From: Cyclobacterium marinum DSM 745
Lineage (GTDB): Bacteria; Bacteroidota; Bacteroidia; Cytophagales; Cyclobacteriaceae
DNA length: 64,000 nt
Assembly: GCF_000222485.1 (NCBI RefSeq)
Contig: NC_015914.1
Span: forward strand, 1,302,001 to 1,366,000
Direction: 5' to 3'
Shown: piece by piece, positions 24,760-33,384 of the stretch
How positions within the stretch are numbered: the stretch's first letter is position 1
Layout: every line of letters begins with the position of its first letter
The notes under the pieces: model-generated
Databases searched by the model: none
What the model saw: the letters and a program-made list of their open reading frames with translations, nothing else
Told to the model about the DNA's origin: nothing
Position numbers and translations under genes: made by a program

Positions 24760-25869
24760 ATGGACCAAATTACAAGTGAAAAAAAAGAAGTATTAATGGC
24801 CGCGCTCCAACGTTGTCAAAACCCATTTGTCATTGCGCAAATCGAAAATCTATTGGAAAGGGAGCGTTTACTCGACCCCATTGGAGAAATTTCCTTAGAT
24901 TTTCCCCTTTTGCTCCAAGTAAAATCCACTAGAGACACCTCTTTGCAAACAAACCTCAAAGTTTGGTCAATGAACAATTTGACCCAATACCAAAATAGGA
25001 TTGTTTGGCCAAAATTCATAATCTCCTTCATCATGCTTATCATCTCTGCTGCCATCATCAATAATTTTTCTTATGAGGAAGGAACCTTACAGTATTCCAA
25101 TTTTATTTCCGGAATGGCAATAATTTATGGCTGCTTATGGTTCTTCTTTTTTATCGATGCCCTTTTAATTATGGCTTTGGCCTATATGGGAAAAGTGAAA
25201 ATAGCTCAGAGTTCCCTGGTTAGAACTTTAATCTGTTTGATCTTTCCACCAATAGCTATTGGACAACGCAACTTAGTGGAGCCACAGAAAATATGGTTAC
25301 CATTTTATAATTGGTCAAAGTGTAATGAAGGATTATACAACCATTTAAAAAAACAATTTTCAATTCCTATGATTATTATAGCCTTACTAATCATTCCGGT
25401 ATTGTTAATCGAGTGGCAATTTTATGAAGAAGTCGAAAGTTTTTTAAATACGGACCTATCGTTGCTTCTTGGATTGATTCAAGGCTTTATCTGGTTTGCT
25501 TTTGCTTTCGAATTTTTGCTATTGATCGCAATTACTGACAACAAATTTTCCTACATCAAAAAAAACTGGATTGACCTCCTTATTATTTTACTTCCATTCG
25601 TATCCTTTGTAAGGTCTTTAAGGCTGGTAAAGGTGGCCAAGATTACTCAACTTTCAAGAGGTTATAAGCTTAGGGCATTACTGATGAAAGCACGTGAAGG
25701 GTTTATTTTCGCAAGTTTTTTTTCCAGAATTATGGCTGTGAAACCGGACTTTCAATTGAAAAAGTTAATGAAGAAGTTAAATGAAAATCAAAAAGAGAGA
25801 GAAATAATTGAAGAAGACCTCGCCAAATTGTGCAAATGGCTCCTGGATAAAAAGCAAACCAATCCATAA
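24760..25869 (+). CDS. Multi-pass membrane protein with a voltage-sensor-like domain, no pore
   Basis: A 369-residue protein from the ATG at 24760. A longer reading from 24712 is less likely because a -7-like box (24699-24706) lies just before it. I do not recognise a named family. The N-terminal 95 residues are soluble, then come hydrophobic segments at about 96-116, 125-150, 162-180, 215-232 and 238-256. The last part resembles a voltage sensor: F-x-x-E in a membrane segment (Phe 248, Glu 251), N-x-x-D (Asn 269, Asp 272) starting the next, and an S4-like run with Arg 285, Arg 288, Lys 291 and Lys 294 at every third position. No TVGYG-type filter or pore helix follows; instead there is a basic and then charged helical tail (about 300-365) that may form a coiled coil. 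The channel or sensor role is inference. Confidence 0.72.
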   Translation: MDQITSEKKEVLMAALQRCQNPFVIAQIENLLERERLLDPIGEISLDFPLLLQVKSTRDTSLQTNLKVWSMNNLTQYQNRIVWPKFIISFIMLIISAAIINNFSYEEGTLQYSNFISGMAIIYGCLWFFFFIDALLIMALAYMGKVKIAQSSLVRTLICLIFPPIAIGQRNLVEPQKIWLPFYNWSKCNEGLYNHLKKQFSIPMIIIALLIIPVLLIEWQFYEEVESFLNTDLSLLLGLIQGFIWFAFAFEFLLLIAITDNKFSYIKKNWIDLLIILLPFVSFVRSLRLVKVAKITQLSRGYKLRALLMKAREGFIFASFFSRIMAVKPDFQLKKLMKKLNENQKEREIIEEDLAKLCKWLLDKKQTNP

Positions 25870-25900
25870 TGGTTTTAGAAAGGAGTTCAGAATAACTTTA

Positions 25901-25930
25901 TTTGTCGATATCCCAATTAAACTAATTTTA
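25901..25930 (+). promoter_or_regulatory. Promoter candidate of the SGNH hydrolase gene
   Basis: TTTG (25901-25904) is followed after 18 nt by TAATTTTA (25923-25930), one base from TAnnTTTG. It lies 40 nt before the ATG at 25971. Confidence 0.45.
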
Positions 25931-25970
25931 GGTATATTGAAGCTTTTTTTCAAATCCTTAAAAATTTCAA

Positions 25971-26906
25971 ATGTCACTTAAAACTATCCTCGGTTTTCTT
26001 CTTTGTGGGATGCTGGTTTCAAACCTTCAAGCACAGGAAAGTTTGAAGATTTCACCTTCGGTAAAAAAAATTGTTTTCTTGGGAAATAGCATAACCTATT
26101 CAGGTCAGTATGTGGATTATGTAGAAACTTATTTAAGGCTTTCCTATCCTGACAGGGAATGGGATTTCATCAATATAGGGCTTCCAAGTGAAACTGTTTC
26201 GGGCTTATCAGAAGAAGGTCATGCAGATGGAAAGTTCCCTAGGCCTGACTTACATGAAAGATTAGATAGAGTCCTTAATGAACTGAAGCCGGATTTGATT
26301 TTTGCTAATTATGGGATGAATGATGGAATCTATCTTCCTTTTGATGAGGAGCGATTTAAAGCCTATCAATTGGGACAAAAAAAACTTCATGATAAGGCTA
26401 AAGCCATAGGGGCAGACATCATCCATAGTACACCCCCAGTATACGACCCAAAGAAAGGAGCAGCTTATGCCAATGTTTTAGATATCTATGCTTCGTGGCT
26501 ATTAAGTCAGCAGTATACAGAAGGATGGCAAGTTATTGATATCCATTGGCCTATGCGAAAGTTCCAAGAAGACCAAAGACTGTCTGACCCTACATTTGAA
26601 CTGGCAAAGGATGGGGTACACCCGGCTGATCTGGGGCATTGGATAATGGCAAGAAACCTACTGTTGGGAATAGGCGAGATAGATTACCTTAAAGAAGACC
26701 AACCTTCTGAGGTTTATAAAAACTTCAATAATGGCTTAGAAATATTATCCCTTGTAAAAGAAAGACAATCCATCACTAAAGACGCCTTACTCAACCATAT
26801 AGGTCACAAGCGACCGGGCATGAAAAAAGGGCTTCCTTGGAAAGAGGCCGCAATCAAAAGAAAAGCGATTCTTCAAAGAATAAACGAGCTTAACAAAGAA
26901 CAGTAA
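25971..26906 (+). CDS. Exported SGNH/GDSL-family esterase
   Basis: A 311-residue secreted hydrolase. A signal peptide (about 1-22, ending LQAQ) is followed by the SGNH blocks: block I IVFLGNSITYSG (about 34-45, nucleophile Ser), block III NYGMND (about 113-118, oxyanion Asn) and block V DGVHPADLGH (about 214-223, catalytic Asp and His). Relatives deacetylate carbohydrates such as rhamnogalacturonan or other plant and algal polysaccharides; the substrate cannot be read from the sequence. It is a single gene. The nearest plus-strand terminator is 250 bp downstream (27155-27181). Confidence 0.88.
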   Translation: MSLKTILGFLLCGMLVSNLQAQESLKISPSVKKIVFLGNSITYSGQYVDYVETYLRLSYPDREWDFINIGLPSETVSGLSEEGHADGKFPRPDLHERLDRVLNELKPDLIFANYGMNDGIYLPFDEERFKAYQLGQKKLHDKAKAIGADIIHSTPPVYDPKKGAAYANVLDIYASWLLSQQYTEGWQVIDIHWPMRKFQEDQRLSDPTFELAKDGVHPADLGHWIMARNLLLGIGEIDYLKEDQPSEVYKNFNNGLEILSLVKERQSITKDALLNHIGHKRPGMKKGLPWKEAAIKRKAILQRINELNKEQ

Positions 26907-27154
26907 GCAAACTAGTCTTAACCAATTCACACCATTTGGTATTGTGCTTCTTTTCCCTACTCAAGGTTATTAAATGCTATGCCTACACATTCTATTTAAT
27001 GTTGAAAATCGTTTCAACTCGGATAATGTAATAGTAATCCTCCGACCTGAAAATAATCAGGGGTAAAGCCTGTACCGTGTTTACTTGAAGTGTTGCAATC
27101 AGAGGTAAATCAGGCAGTTAAAAGATTTTGAATAGTACCGCGTTGGTAAAATTG

Positions 27155-27181
27155 AAAGCAGCAAGGAAGTGGCTGCTTTTT
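27155..27181 (+). terminator. Plus-strand rho-independent terminator
   Basis: The arms AAAGCAGC (27155-27162) and GCTGCTTT (27172-27179) enclose a 9-nt loop and run into TTTTT (27177-27181). It is 248 nt beyond the SGNH stop, unusually far for that gene, so it may end a separate small transcript. Confidence 0.75.
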
Positions 27182-27265
27182 AAGCGATTTCAGCCCGTAA
27201 TAGATAGTCTATTGCATATTTCAAGGTTTAAAATCAACAATTTCGATACCTTAGACTGAAAACAA

Positions 27266-27295
27266 AAAAGCCGATTGCATATACAACCGGCTTTT
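27266..27295 (-). terminator. Terminator of the ATP synthase block
   Basis: On the minus strand AAAAGCCGGTTG pairs with CAATCGGCTTTT (one G-U) around a short loop, followed by T-rich sequence. It lies 22 nt beyond the atpG stop at 27318 and shows that the operon ends at atpG without atpD and atpC. Confidence 0.9.
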
Positions 27296-27317
27296 CCATA
27301 TTTTAAGATCTTGTTTT

Positions 27318-28187
27318 CTATTTTCCCTCAAGTGCATTTGCTCCGGCAACGATTTCAAGGATTTCGTTGGTAATAGCAGCCTGTCGGGTTCTATTATAAA
27401 CCAGTTTCAAATCTTTCAATAGATCTGCAGCATTATCTGTTGCTTTGCTCATGGCAGTCATCCTAGCCCCATGCTCTGAAGCGTTGCTATCAAGAATGGC
27501 CTTATAAAATTGAATTTTCAAGGAATTCGGCACCAATTCTTCAATAATATAATCTTTGGAGGGCTCAAAGATATAGTCCTGTTGGGATATATCATTCTCT
27601 TCCTCTTCCATTTTAGCAATGGGTAAGAATTGTTCTTTAACAACAACCTGAGTGGCCACGTTTTTGAATTGGTTATAGACCAAAATAACTTGATCAAACT
27701 CCCCCTCAACGAAAGCTTCCATTACATATTCAGCAGCTTTTTTAACCGGCTCAAAGGTAATGTTTTCAAACAATCCGGAATGAGCCGTCACCAAAGAATA
27801 ATCTTGTTTTTTAAAGAAATCAAGGGCCTTTTTTCCTACGGGCATCACCGTAATATTTTGACCTTGATGCTCTTGGATAACAACATTCGCAGCTTTAATT
27901 ATATTCGAATTAAAAGCACCACACAATCCTTTATCGGAAGTGATAGGTACAATTAATAAGTTGGCTACACTACGTTCCTGAGCATATACAATATCAGACA
28001 CACCTTCAGCTCCTGAAGAAATATTATTTAGGATGGAAGTTAGTTTTTGAGAATAGGGTCTCATCTGCACAATTTTCTCCTGTGCCCTTCTCAATTTAGC
28101 AGCCGCCACCATTTTCATAGCTTTGGTAATCTGCTGGGTAGAGCTTACCGAATTGATCCTTTCTTTTACTTCCTTTAAATTTGCCAT
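27318..28187 (-). CDS. atpG: F1F0 ATP synthase gamma subunit
   Basis: Central rotor shaft of F1, 289 residues. The N-terminal helix (KEVKERINSVSSTQQITKAMKMVAAAKLRRAQ) and the C-terminal helix ending RQAAITNEILEIVAGANAL form the coiled coil that turns inside the alpha3beta3 ring. The middle LIVPITSDKGLCGAFN segment is the family signature of the Rossmann-like domain. It is the last gene of the atp block, 45 nt after atpA, and is followed directly by a terminator. Confidence 0.97.
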   Translation of the reverse strand: MANLKEVKERINSVSSTQQITKAMKMVAAAKLRRAQEKIVQMRPYSQKLTSILNNISSGAEGVSDIVYAQERSVANLLIVPITSDKGLCGAFNSNIIKAANVVIQEHQGQNITVMPVGKKALDFFKKQDYSLVTAHSGLFENITFEPVKKAAEYVMEAFVEGEFDQVILVYNQFKNVATQVVVKEQFLPIAKMEEEENDISQQDYIFEPSKDYIIEELVPNSLKIQFYKAILDSNASEHGARMTAMSKATDNAADLLKDLKLVYNRTRQAAITNEILEIVAGANALEGK

Positions 28188-28232
28188 AATTATTCTATAT
28201 CCTTCTTATATACTGTTTAAGACCAGTGCTAA

Positions 28233-29810
28233 TTAAGCTGTGTATTTTGGAGTCAACTCCTCAACAGCTTTTTTAAGCAAATCGCCTGCAGTATTTAGGT
28301 CTCCTTTATTGATCGCTGTAAGGGCTTCAGGGTATTGAGCAGTAATAAGATTATAAAAGTCTTTTTCAAAATCCCTAACTTTTCCAACAGGGACATTGTC
28401 TAACAAGCCTCTGGAAGATGCATAGATAATTGCAACTTGAAGATCCACACGAACAGGTGAATATTGTCCTTGTTTAAGAATTTCCTGATTTCTTCTACCT
28501 CTTTCAATAGTTCTTTTGGTGGTAGGGTCAAGATCAGATCCAAATTTAGAGAAAGCCTCTAATTCACGGAATGCAGCTTGATCAAGCTTCAATGTACCCG
28601 CTACTTTTTTCATGGATTTGATTTGTGCATTACCACCTACCCTTGATACAGAAATACCAACGTTAATAGCAGGACGGATACCTGAGTTGAAAAGGTTAGT
28701 TTCCAAGAATATTTGTCCATCAGTAATGGAAATAACATTCGTAGGAATATACGCAGAAACGTCACCTGCTTGAGTTTCAATGATAGGCAGGGCAGTTAAT
28801 GATCCTCCTCCTTTCACCAAAGGTGCCAAGGAAGGTGGCAAGTCATTCATCTGCTTTGCAATTTCGTCAGAAGAGTTGATCTTAGCTGCTCTTTCCAATA
28901 ATCTGGAGTGAAGGTAAAATACATCACCAGGATATGCTTCACGTCCCGGAGGTCTTCTAAGCAACAAAGAAACCTCACGATAAGCTACTGCTTGTTTGGA
29001 AAGGTCATCATAAACCACCAAAGCAGGCTTTCCTGTATCTCTAAAAAACTCTCCAATAGTGGCACCTGTAAAAGGAGCAAAGAATTGCATCGGAGCAGGA
29101 TCTGCAGCAGAAGCACTTACAATTACGGTATAAGGTAGGGCACCGCCTTTTTCAAGTGCAGCCACCACGTTAGCAACTGTAGAAGCTTTCTGACCAATGG
29201 CCACATAAATACAAAATACAGGCTCACCTTTGTCGTAAAATTCTTTTTGGTTAAGGATGGTATCAATCGCAACAGCAGTTTTACCTGTTTGTCTATCACC
29301 AATGATTAATTCACGTTGTCCCCTTCCAATTGGAATCATGGCATCAATAGATTTGATACCCGTTTGTAAAGGTTCTGTTACCGGCTGACGATAGATAACA
29401 CCCGGAGCTTTTCTTTCAAGAGGCATTTCATATAGGTCTCCTTCCAAAGCTCCTTTACCATCGATAGGAACACCTAAAGTATTTACAACCCTTCCCAACA
29501 TACCATTACCTACATTAATGGAGGCAATCCTTTTCGTTCTCTTGACGGTATCTCCTTCTTTAACCGATTTAGCGTCTCCAAAGAGTACAGCACCAACATT
29601 GTCCTCTTCCAAATTGAGAACCATGGCTCTTAAACCATTGTCAAATTCGATCAACTCACCAGCTTGCGCTTTAGAGAGTCCGTAAATACGGGCTACACCG
29701 TCACCGACTTGGAGTACAGTACCCACTTCTTCCAATTCTGCTTGAGTCTTGGCTTCCGAGAGTTGCTCTTTCAATATTGCCGAAACTTCATCTGGTCTTA
29801 CATCTGCCAT
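28233..29810 (-). CDS. atpA: F1F0 ATP synthase alpha subunit
   Basis: Non-catalytic nucleotide-binding subunit of the F1 head, 525 residues. Visible are the beta-barrel start, Walker [11 protein letters not shown] (about 176-185), the [30 protein letters not shown] region (about 272-300), the arginine-finger segment [10 protein letters not shown] (about 383-392) and the C-terminal helical domain. It lies between atpH (37-nt gap) and atpG (45-nt gap). Its beta partner (atpD) is not in the window. Confidence 0.98.
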   Translation of the reverse strand: MADVRPDEVSAILKEQLSEAKTQAELEEVGTVLQVGDGVARIYGLSKAQAGELIEFDNGLRAMVLNLEEDNVGAVLFGDAKSVKEGDTVKRTKRIASINVGNGMLGRVVNTLGVPIDGKGALEGDLYEMPLERKAPGVIYRQPVTEPLQTGIKSIDAMIPIGRGQRELIIGDRQTGKTAVAIDTILNQKEFYDKGEPVFCIYVAIGQKASTVANVVAALEKGGALPYTVIVSASAADPAPMQFFAPFTGATIGEFFRDTGKPALVVYDDLSKQAVAYREVSLLLRRPPGREAYPGDVFYLHSRLLERAAKINSSDEIAKQMNDLPPSLAPLVKGGGSLTALPIIETQAGDVSAYIPTNVISITDGQIFLETNLFNSGIRPAINVGISVSRVGGNAQIKSMKKVAGTLKLDQAAFRELEAFSKFGSDLDPTTKRTIERGRRNQEILKQGQYSPVRVDLQVAIIYASSRGLLDNVPVGKVRDFEKDFYNLITAQYPEALTAINKGDLNTAGDLLKKAVEELTPKYTA

Positions 29811-29847
29811 TATTGTATAGTATTATTGATTACAGCTTAATTTCTTA

Positions 29848-30408
29848 TTAATATTTCTTCTCATACAGGTTCTGGGTTAGGTCCAGATGCAACTGTTGTA
29901 ATTTACTTTTGATCGATTCATCAAGTTGTTTGTCCCCAATTTTAAGAACAAAACCACCTATTAAATTTGGATCAATCTTTTCTATGAGATTCACTTTATT
30001 TTTTCCGGAGACTTCTTTAACAATCTCCTTAAACGAGGTTCGTAAATCCTCATCCAATTGTATGGTGCTTACCACTTCCGCGGTTTGAATTCCCAGGTGA
30101 TCATTGTATAACCTTAGAAATGCAGTGGCCATATCGGGGAGAAATCCAGTACGGCCTTTCTCTACCACCAAATCGAAAAACTTTAAAGTCAATGCGGAGG
30201 CATTTTTGCCAATCAAAGACTTTAAGACAGCTAATTTTTTATCAGAACTTATGACAGGGCTTTTAACCATGTCTGAAAAAGATGAATCACCAGCATTTAA
30301 TGATAAAACGGTTGTCATATCCAACTTTACCTGATCCAATTCTTTTTTCTCTACTGCAAGTTCCAGCAGTGATTTTGCGTAACGAGATGCTACTTTGTAT
30401 GCTGACAT
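29848..30408 (-). CDS. atpH: F1F0 ATP synthase delta subunit
   Basis: Peripheral-stalk subunit that links the b subunit to the top of F1, 186 residues. An N-terminal six-helix domain (starting YKVASRYAKSLLELAVEK) is followed by the C-terminal domain with VSTIQLDEDLRTSFKEIV and the end motif DPNLIGGFVLKIGDKQLDESIKSKL, which is the family signature. The ATG at 30408 lies 10 nt after the atpF stop. Confidence 0.95.
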   Translation of the reverse strand: MSAYKVASRYAKSLLELAVEKKELDQVKLDMTTVLSLNAGDSSFSDMVKSPVISSDKKLAVLKSLIGKNASALTLKFFDLVVEKGRTGFLPDMATAFLRLYNDHLGIQTAEVVSTIQLDEDLRTSFKEIVKEVSGKNKVNLIEKIDPNLIGGFVLKIGDKQLDESIKSKLQQLHLDLTQNLYEKKY

Positions 30409-30418
30409 TCCGAGTAGA

Positions 30419-30913
30419 TTAGTTTAATTTAATATCTTTCACAAATTCTTCTACCAACTCTTTTTGAGAAGCTTCAGTGGCAAGATTTTGTCTCATCAAT
30501 TTCTCAGCAATCTTTAGAGAAAGTTCAGCAACTTGAATTTTAACAGCTGTCAATGCGGCCTGTTTCTCAGTTTCAATCACAGCTTTGGCCTCTTCGATCA
30601 TTTTCGCTCCAGCTTTGGCTGCCTCTTCCTTGGATATTTCCATGGTTTGGGTTGCAAACTCATTCGCGGAACGCAATATTTCATCTCTTTCAACTCGTGC
30701 TTCTTGTAGCAAACGCTCATTGTCAGCTACTAGATTTTGCATTTCCAACCTTGCTTTTTCGGCCTCATTAAGGGACGCCTCAATGGTACTGTCTCTCTCA
30801 TCAAGTGCTGAGAGGATTGGCTTCCATGCAAATTTGGCTAAAATGAAAAATAAGATGGCAAAGGCTATTAGTTGCCAAATAATCAAACCTAATTCAGGAC
30901 TAATCAAATCCAT
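30419..30913 (-). CDS. atpF: F1F0 ATP synthase b subunit
   Basis: Peripheral stalk, 164 residues. One N-terminal membrane span (about 7-26, LGLIIWQLIAFAILFFILAK) is followed by FAWKPILSALDERD, the typical b-subunit hinge, and a long Ala/Glu/Lys-rich helix for right-handed coiled-coil dimerisation. It follows atpE by 78 nt and precedes atpH by 10 nt. Confidence 0.96.
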   Translation of the reverse strand: MDLISPELGLIIWQLIAFAILFFILAKFAWKPILSALDERDSTIEASLNEAEKARLEMQNLVADNERLLQEARVERDEILRSANEFATQTMEISKEEAAKAGAKMIEEAKAVIETEKQAALTAVKIQVAELSLKIAEKLMRQNLATEASQKELVEEFVKDIKLN

Positions 30914-30991
30914 TTTGTGTATTTTTTTAAGCTAAAGATCAGTTTTGTTCAATAATTAAGAAAGGACCGGCCTAACGCCGGTCCAATTTTT

Positions 30992-31249
30992 CTAGAAAGT
31001 AATATTACCATTAAGTGCGATAAGTAGACAAACTACTACTGCAAACAAGGAAACTACTTCAATAAGAGCAGCGATGATCAACATTGCAGTTTGGATTTTA
31101 CCAGCTGCTTCAGGTTGACGTGCAATGCCTTCCATGGCTTGCGCACCGATTTTACCAATACCCAGACCTGCGCCTATCGCAACAATTCCGGCACCGATAC
31201 CCGCACCCATAAGTGCAAAACCGGCAGTCAATAATAATGAAGTTAACAT
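30992..31249 (-). CDS. atpE: F1F0 ATP synthase c subunit
   Basis: Rotor-ring proteolipid, 85 residues with two membrane helices joined by the polar ARQPEA loop (43-48). The ion-binding carboxylate is Glu 64 in helix 2 (ALIEVVSLF). The features that mark sodium-binding rings are missing: helix 1 has Ile where sodium types have Gln (GLGIGK), and Glu 64 is followed by Val-Val and later Phe instead of Ser/Thr and Tyr. The ring should therefore be proton-coupled. It sits between atpB and atpF; a hairpin-like GGACCGGC/GCCGGTCC repeat lies just after its stop (about 30964-30983). Confidence 0.96.
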   Translation of the reverse strand: MLTSLLLTAGFALMGAGIGAGIVAIGAGLGIGKIGAQAMEGIARQPEAAGKIQTAMLIIAALIEVVSLFAVVVCLLIALNGNITF

Positions 31250-31289
31250 ACTCGTTTTTATTTAATTTAATTGAACAAAGATTTCATAA

Positions 31290-32315
31290 TTAATGCTCAT
31301 GCCCATGCTCGGCTACAGCGGAACCTATATACATGGCAGAGAATAAAGTAAATACATAAGCTTGAATAGTAGCTACCAGTAATTCTATCACATTGATAAA
31401 TACTACCATAAAGGTCGAAGCCACTCCTACTGCGTAAGATTCAAAAACAAAGATCAACCCTATAAAGCTTAGAATAACAATGTGCCCGGCTGTAATCGCT
31501 ACAAATAATCGAACAGTAAGGGCGAATGGTTTAGTAAACAAACCAATTATCTCTACAGGTACAATCACCAACAATAGTGGAAGCGGTACCCCCGGGGTAG
31601 CCACCACATGTTTCCAATAGTCTTTGTTACCATTAAAATTGGTAATGAAAAATGTTATTATCGCTAAGGAAAACGTTACAGCAATATTCCCTGTTAGGTT
31701 CGCTGCACCAGGCATCAAACCCAAAAGGTTTCCTACCCATATAAAGAAAAACAAGGTCAATAAATAGGGAGTGAACTTTTTGTATTTTGGACCAATATTA
31801 GGCTTTGCAATTTCATCACGGACAAAAAGAACTATGGGCTCAATAAAGGAAGCAATTCCTCTTGGGGCTTTATTCGGATGCTTTTTGTAATAACCGGAAG
31901 CTGACAGTGTAAAGAATAAGGTCACGGCCAATATCAAAAACAACATGGCCACATTTTTTGTAATGCTCAGATCAATAAAAAACCTGCTTTCATCAACTGC
32001 TTTAAGCTTATCATGATCATCTATATAGTACCCATTGTGCTCTACACCGAAATGATGCGTTTCGGGATCTACAAATGAGGAAGAAGAATAAAACTCAATA
32101 CCCCTGTCAGAAGAGTAGATAATTACAGGAAGGGATAGTGTGACATGCGTATGCCCTATGGTGGCAAAATGCCATTCATGGGAATCCTTAACGTGATGCA
32201 TGATGAAGCTTGTTTTATCTTCATCACCATCAGAGGCAGCCATTGCTGCTGCAGAAAATGTCAGTAAAATTACTGACAATAAGATACTTAACCTGGTAAA
32301 TTTGCGGACCATCAA
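31290..32315 (-). CDS. atpB: F1F0 ATP synthase a subunit
   Basis: Stator channel subunit, 341 residues. It has an N-terminal signal-like segment (about 8-26) and a long His-rich periplasmic insertion (about 40-105) typical of Bacteroidota a subunits, then five to six membrane helices. The essential Arg lies in KPFALTVRLFVAITAGH (about 253-269), and the channel helix near the C-terminus reads IELLVATIQAYVFTLFSAMYI. The start is ATG 32315 or the next codon. It follows the AtpI-like gene by 15 nt. Confidence 0.96.
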   Translation of the reverse strand: MMVRKFTRLSILLSVILLTFSAAAMAASDGDEDKTSFIMHHVKDSHEWHFATIGHTHVTLSLPVIIYSSDRGIEFYSSSSFVDPETHHFGVEHNGYYIDDHDKLKAVDESRFFIDLSITKNVAMLFLILAVTLFFTLSASGYYKKHPNKAPRGIASFIEPIVLFVRDEIAKPNIGPKYKKFTPYLLTLFFFIWVGNLLGLMPGAANLTGNIAVTFSLAIITFFITNFNGNKDYWKHVVATPGVPLPLLLVIVPVEIIGLFTKPFALTVRLFVAITAGHIVILSFIGLIFVFESYAVGVASTFMVVFINVIELLVATIQAYVFTLFSAMYIGSAVAEHGHEH

Positions 32316-32330
32316 AACAATTTTTATTGC

Positions 32331-32720
32331 CTATTTCGAATGAAGGCGCAAATTAGTTATTAAGCCGTACATATCAAACAATAAGTACAACAAATAAATC
32401 ACAAAGAAATCAACCACAAACCAAAGTAAATTTTCGTGACCTAGCCATAAAATAAAAAAAACAAAGATAATACAGCAAAATAATCTAATTATGGTCATTC
32501 CCAAAATCACAGAAACACTGGTAAATGCTTCTAATTTCATCAATTTTTCTGCCAAAAACCCTGTAACTCCTGTGAGAACTGCAAAAAATAAAAGTATGGT
32601 ATATATTAAGGTATGCACCCATGGTCCGGGAAATACGAGTTCAATAAACCAAATAATTGCAAAAAGCAACAATGAAAAAAACACCAAGCCCAACAATGGG
32701 TTTTTAAATAAAGCCTTCAT
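32331..32720 (-). CDS. AtpI-like membrane protein of the ATP synthase operon
   Basis: A 129-residue protein from the ATG at 32720, with four hydrophobic segments and few charges. Its place between atpZ and atpB is that of AtpI, a helper for c-ring assembly or Mg2+ supply, but sequence similarity to classical AtpI is weak by eye, so the call is positional. A longer reading to 32813 would overlap the end of atpZ and adds a basic, Ser-rich stretch; the start at MKALFKNPLLG, 37 nt after the atpZ stop, is preferred. Confidence 0.68.
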   Translation of the reverse strand: MKALFKNPLLGLVFFSLLLFAIIWFIELVFPGPWVHTLIYTILLFFAVLTGVTGFLAEKLMKLEAFTSVSVILGMTIIRLFCCIIFVFFILWLGHENLLWFVVDFFVIYLLYLLFDMYGLITNLRLHSK

Positions 32721-32757
32721 CTGATTGAAATATTTTGGAAGAGATTTTAAGAAAGAT

Positions 32758-32997
32758 TTACTCTTCTTTATTTTTCTTAGGAGAAATGGACTTGAAGAGT
32801 TGGTAAAAAGCAATGGCTGTAGAAAGAAAACATCCTATTAATAAATAAAGAGGAAATTCCATATTGCTCTTCAAATGTAGCCTGTACCCTAAATAGCTAC
32901 CAAGACCAATAATGGCACACATTTGAAAGGCCAAACCGAAGTATTTAACATACACCGGAGGCTCAGTTTGAGGAGGCTTGTTTTTTGGTGTCCCCAT
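32758..32997 (-). CDS. atpZ: AtpZ/AtpI-family protein
   Basis: A 79-residue protein with a proline-rich cytoplasmic start, two membrane spans (about 19-38 and 49-68) and a basic tail. The YVKYFGLAFQMCAIIGLGSYLGYRLH start and the glycine pattern in the first helix match the AtpZ family that precedes atpB in many bacteria. Its ATG lies inside the last 35 bp of the bactofilin gene, which implies coupled translation of the cell-shape and ATP synthase genes. Confidence 0.85.
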   Translation of the reverse strand: MGTPKNKPPQTEPPVYVKYFGLAFQMCAIIGLGSYLGYRLHLKSNMEFPLYLLIGCFLSTAIAFYQLFKSISPKKNKEE

Positions 32998-33382
32998 CTT
33001 TTCTTTCCACTTTTAATTGGTTACTGTTTCCCATATTGCATTTACCATTGAACTCAGCACCATTTTCTATGATTAATTTTTTGGTATAAATATCACCATA
33101 GATCAATGCCGTCTTTTTTAGATAAAGTGAATCTGAACAGTAAATATCTCCTTTGATCTCTCCGGAAATTTCCACATCTTGAGCCCTAACATCTCCATTG
33201 ACCTTGGCTGATTCGCCAATGACAATTTTCTGCTGAGAATCTAGTGATCCATCCACCGTTCCCTCTACTCGGATATTTCCCTGAGAACCTATATTGCCTA
33301 CTATTACTGTTCCTAATGCCACAAGATTACTTGAAGTAACCAACTCTGTGGTATTTTTCTTATCATCAGTATTTTTTGCCAT
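32963..33382 (-). CDS. Bactofilin (polymer-forming cytoskeletal protein)
   Basis: A 139-residue bactofilin. A short disordered N-terminus is followed by a right-handed beta-helix (about 20-115) with repeating short hydrophobic strands: GTVIVGNIGSQGNIRVEG, SQQKIVIGESAKVNGDVRAQ and VEISGEIKGDIYCSDSLYL. Bactofilins form nucleotide-independent filaments that position cell-wall enzymes. The gene follows the M23 peptidase by 2 nt, the usual pairing for cell-shape bactofilins, and overlaps atpZ by 35 bp. Confidence 0.93.
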   Translation of the reverse strand: MAKNTDDKKNTTELVTSSNLVALGTVIVGNIGSQGNIRVEGTVDGSLDSQQKIVIGESAKVNGDVRAQDVEISGEIKGDIYCSDSLYLKKTALIYGDIYTKKLIIENGAEFNGKCNMGNSNQLKVERKDGDTKKQASSN

Positions 33383-33384
33383 AT

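Larger units (their letters stand above)
26907..27317. other. Intergenic region with orphan terminator and possible gene remnant
   Basis: 411 bp between the SGNH gene and the end of the ATP synthase block. It is less AT-rich than the other gaps. It contains a plus-strand hairpin terminator (27155-27181) and the minus-strand terminator of atpG (27266-27295). One plus-strand frame stays open for about 46 codons to a stop near 27258, and another has a short ATG frame of about 31 codons starting near 26976. I do not recognise either product. It could be a decayed gene or a non-coding RNA locus. Confidence 0.5.
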
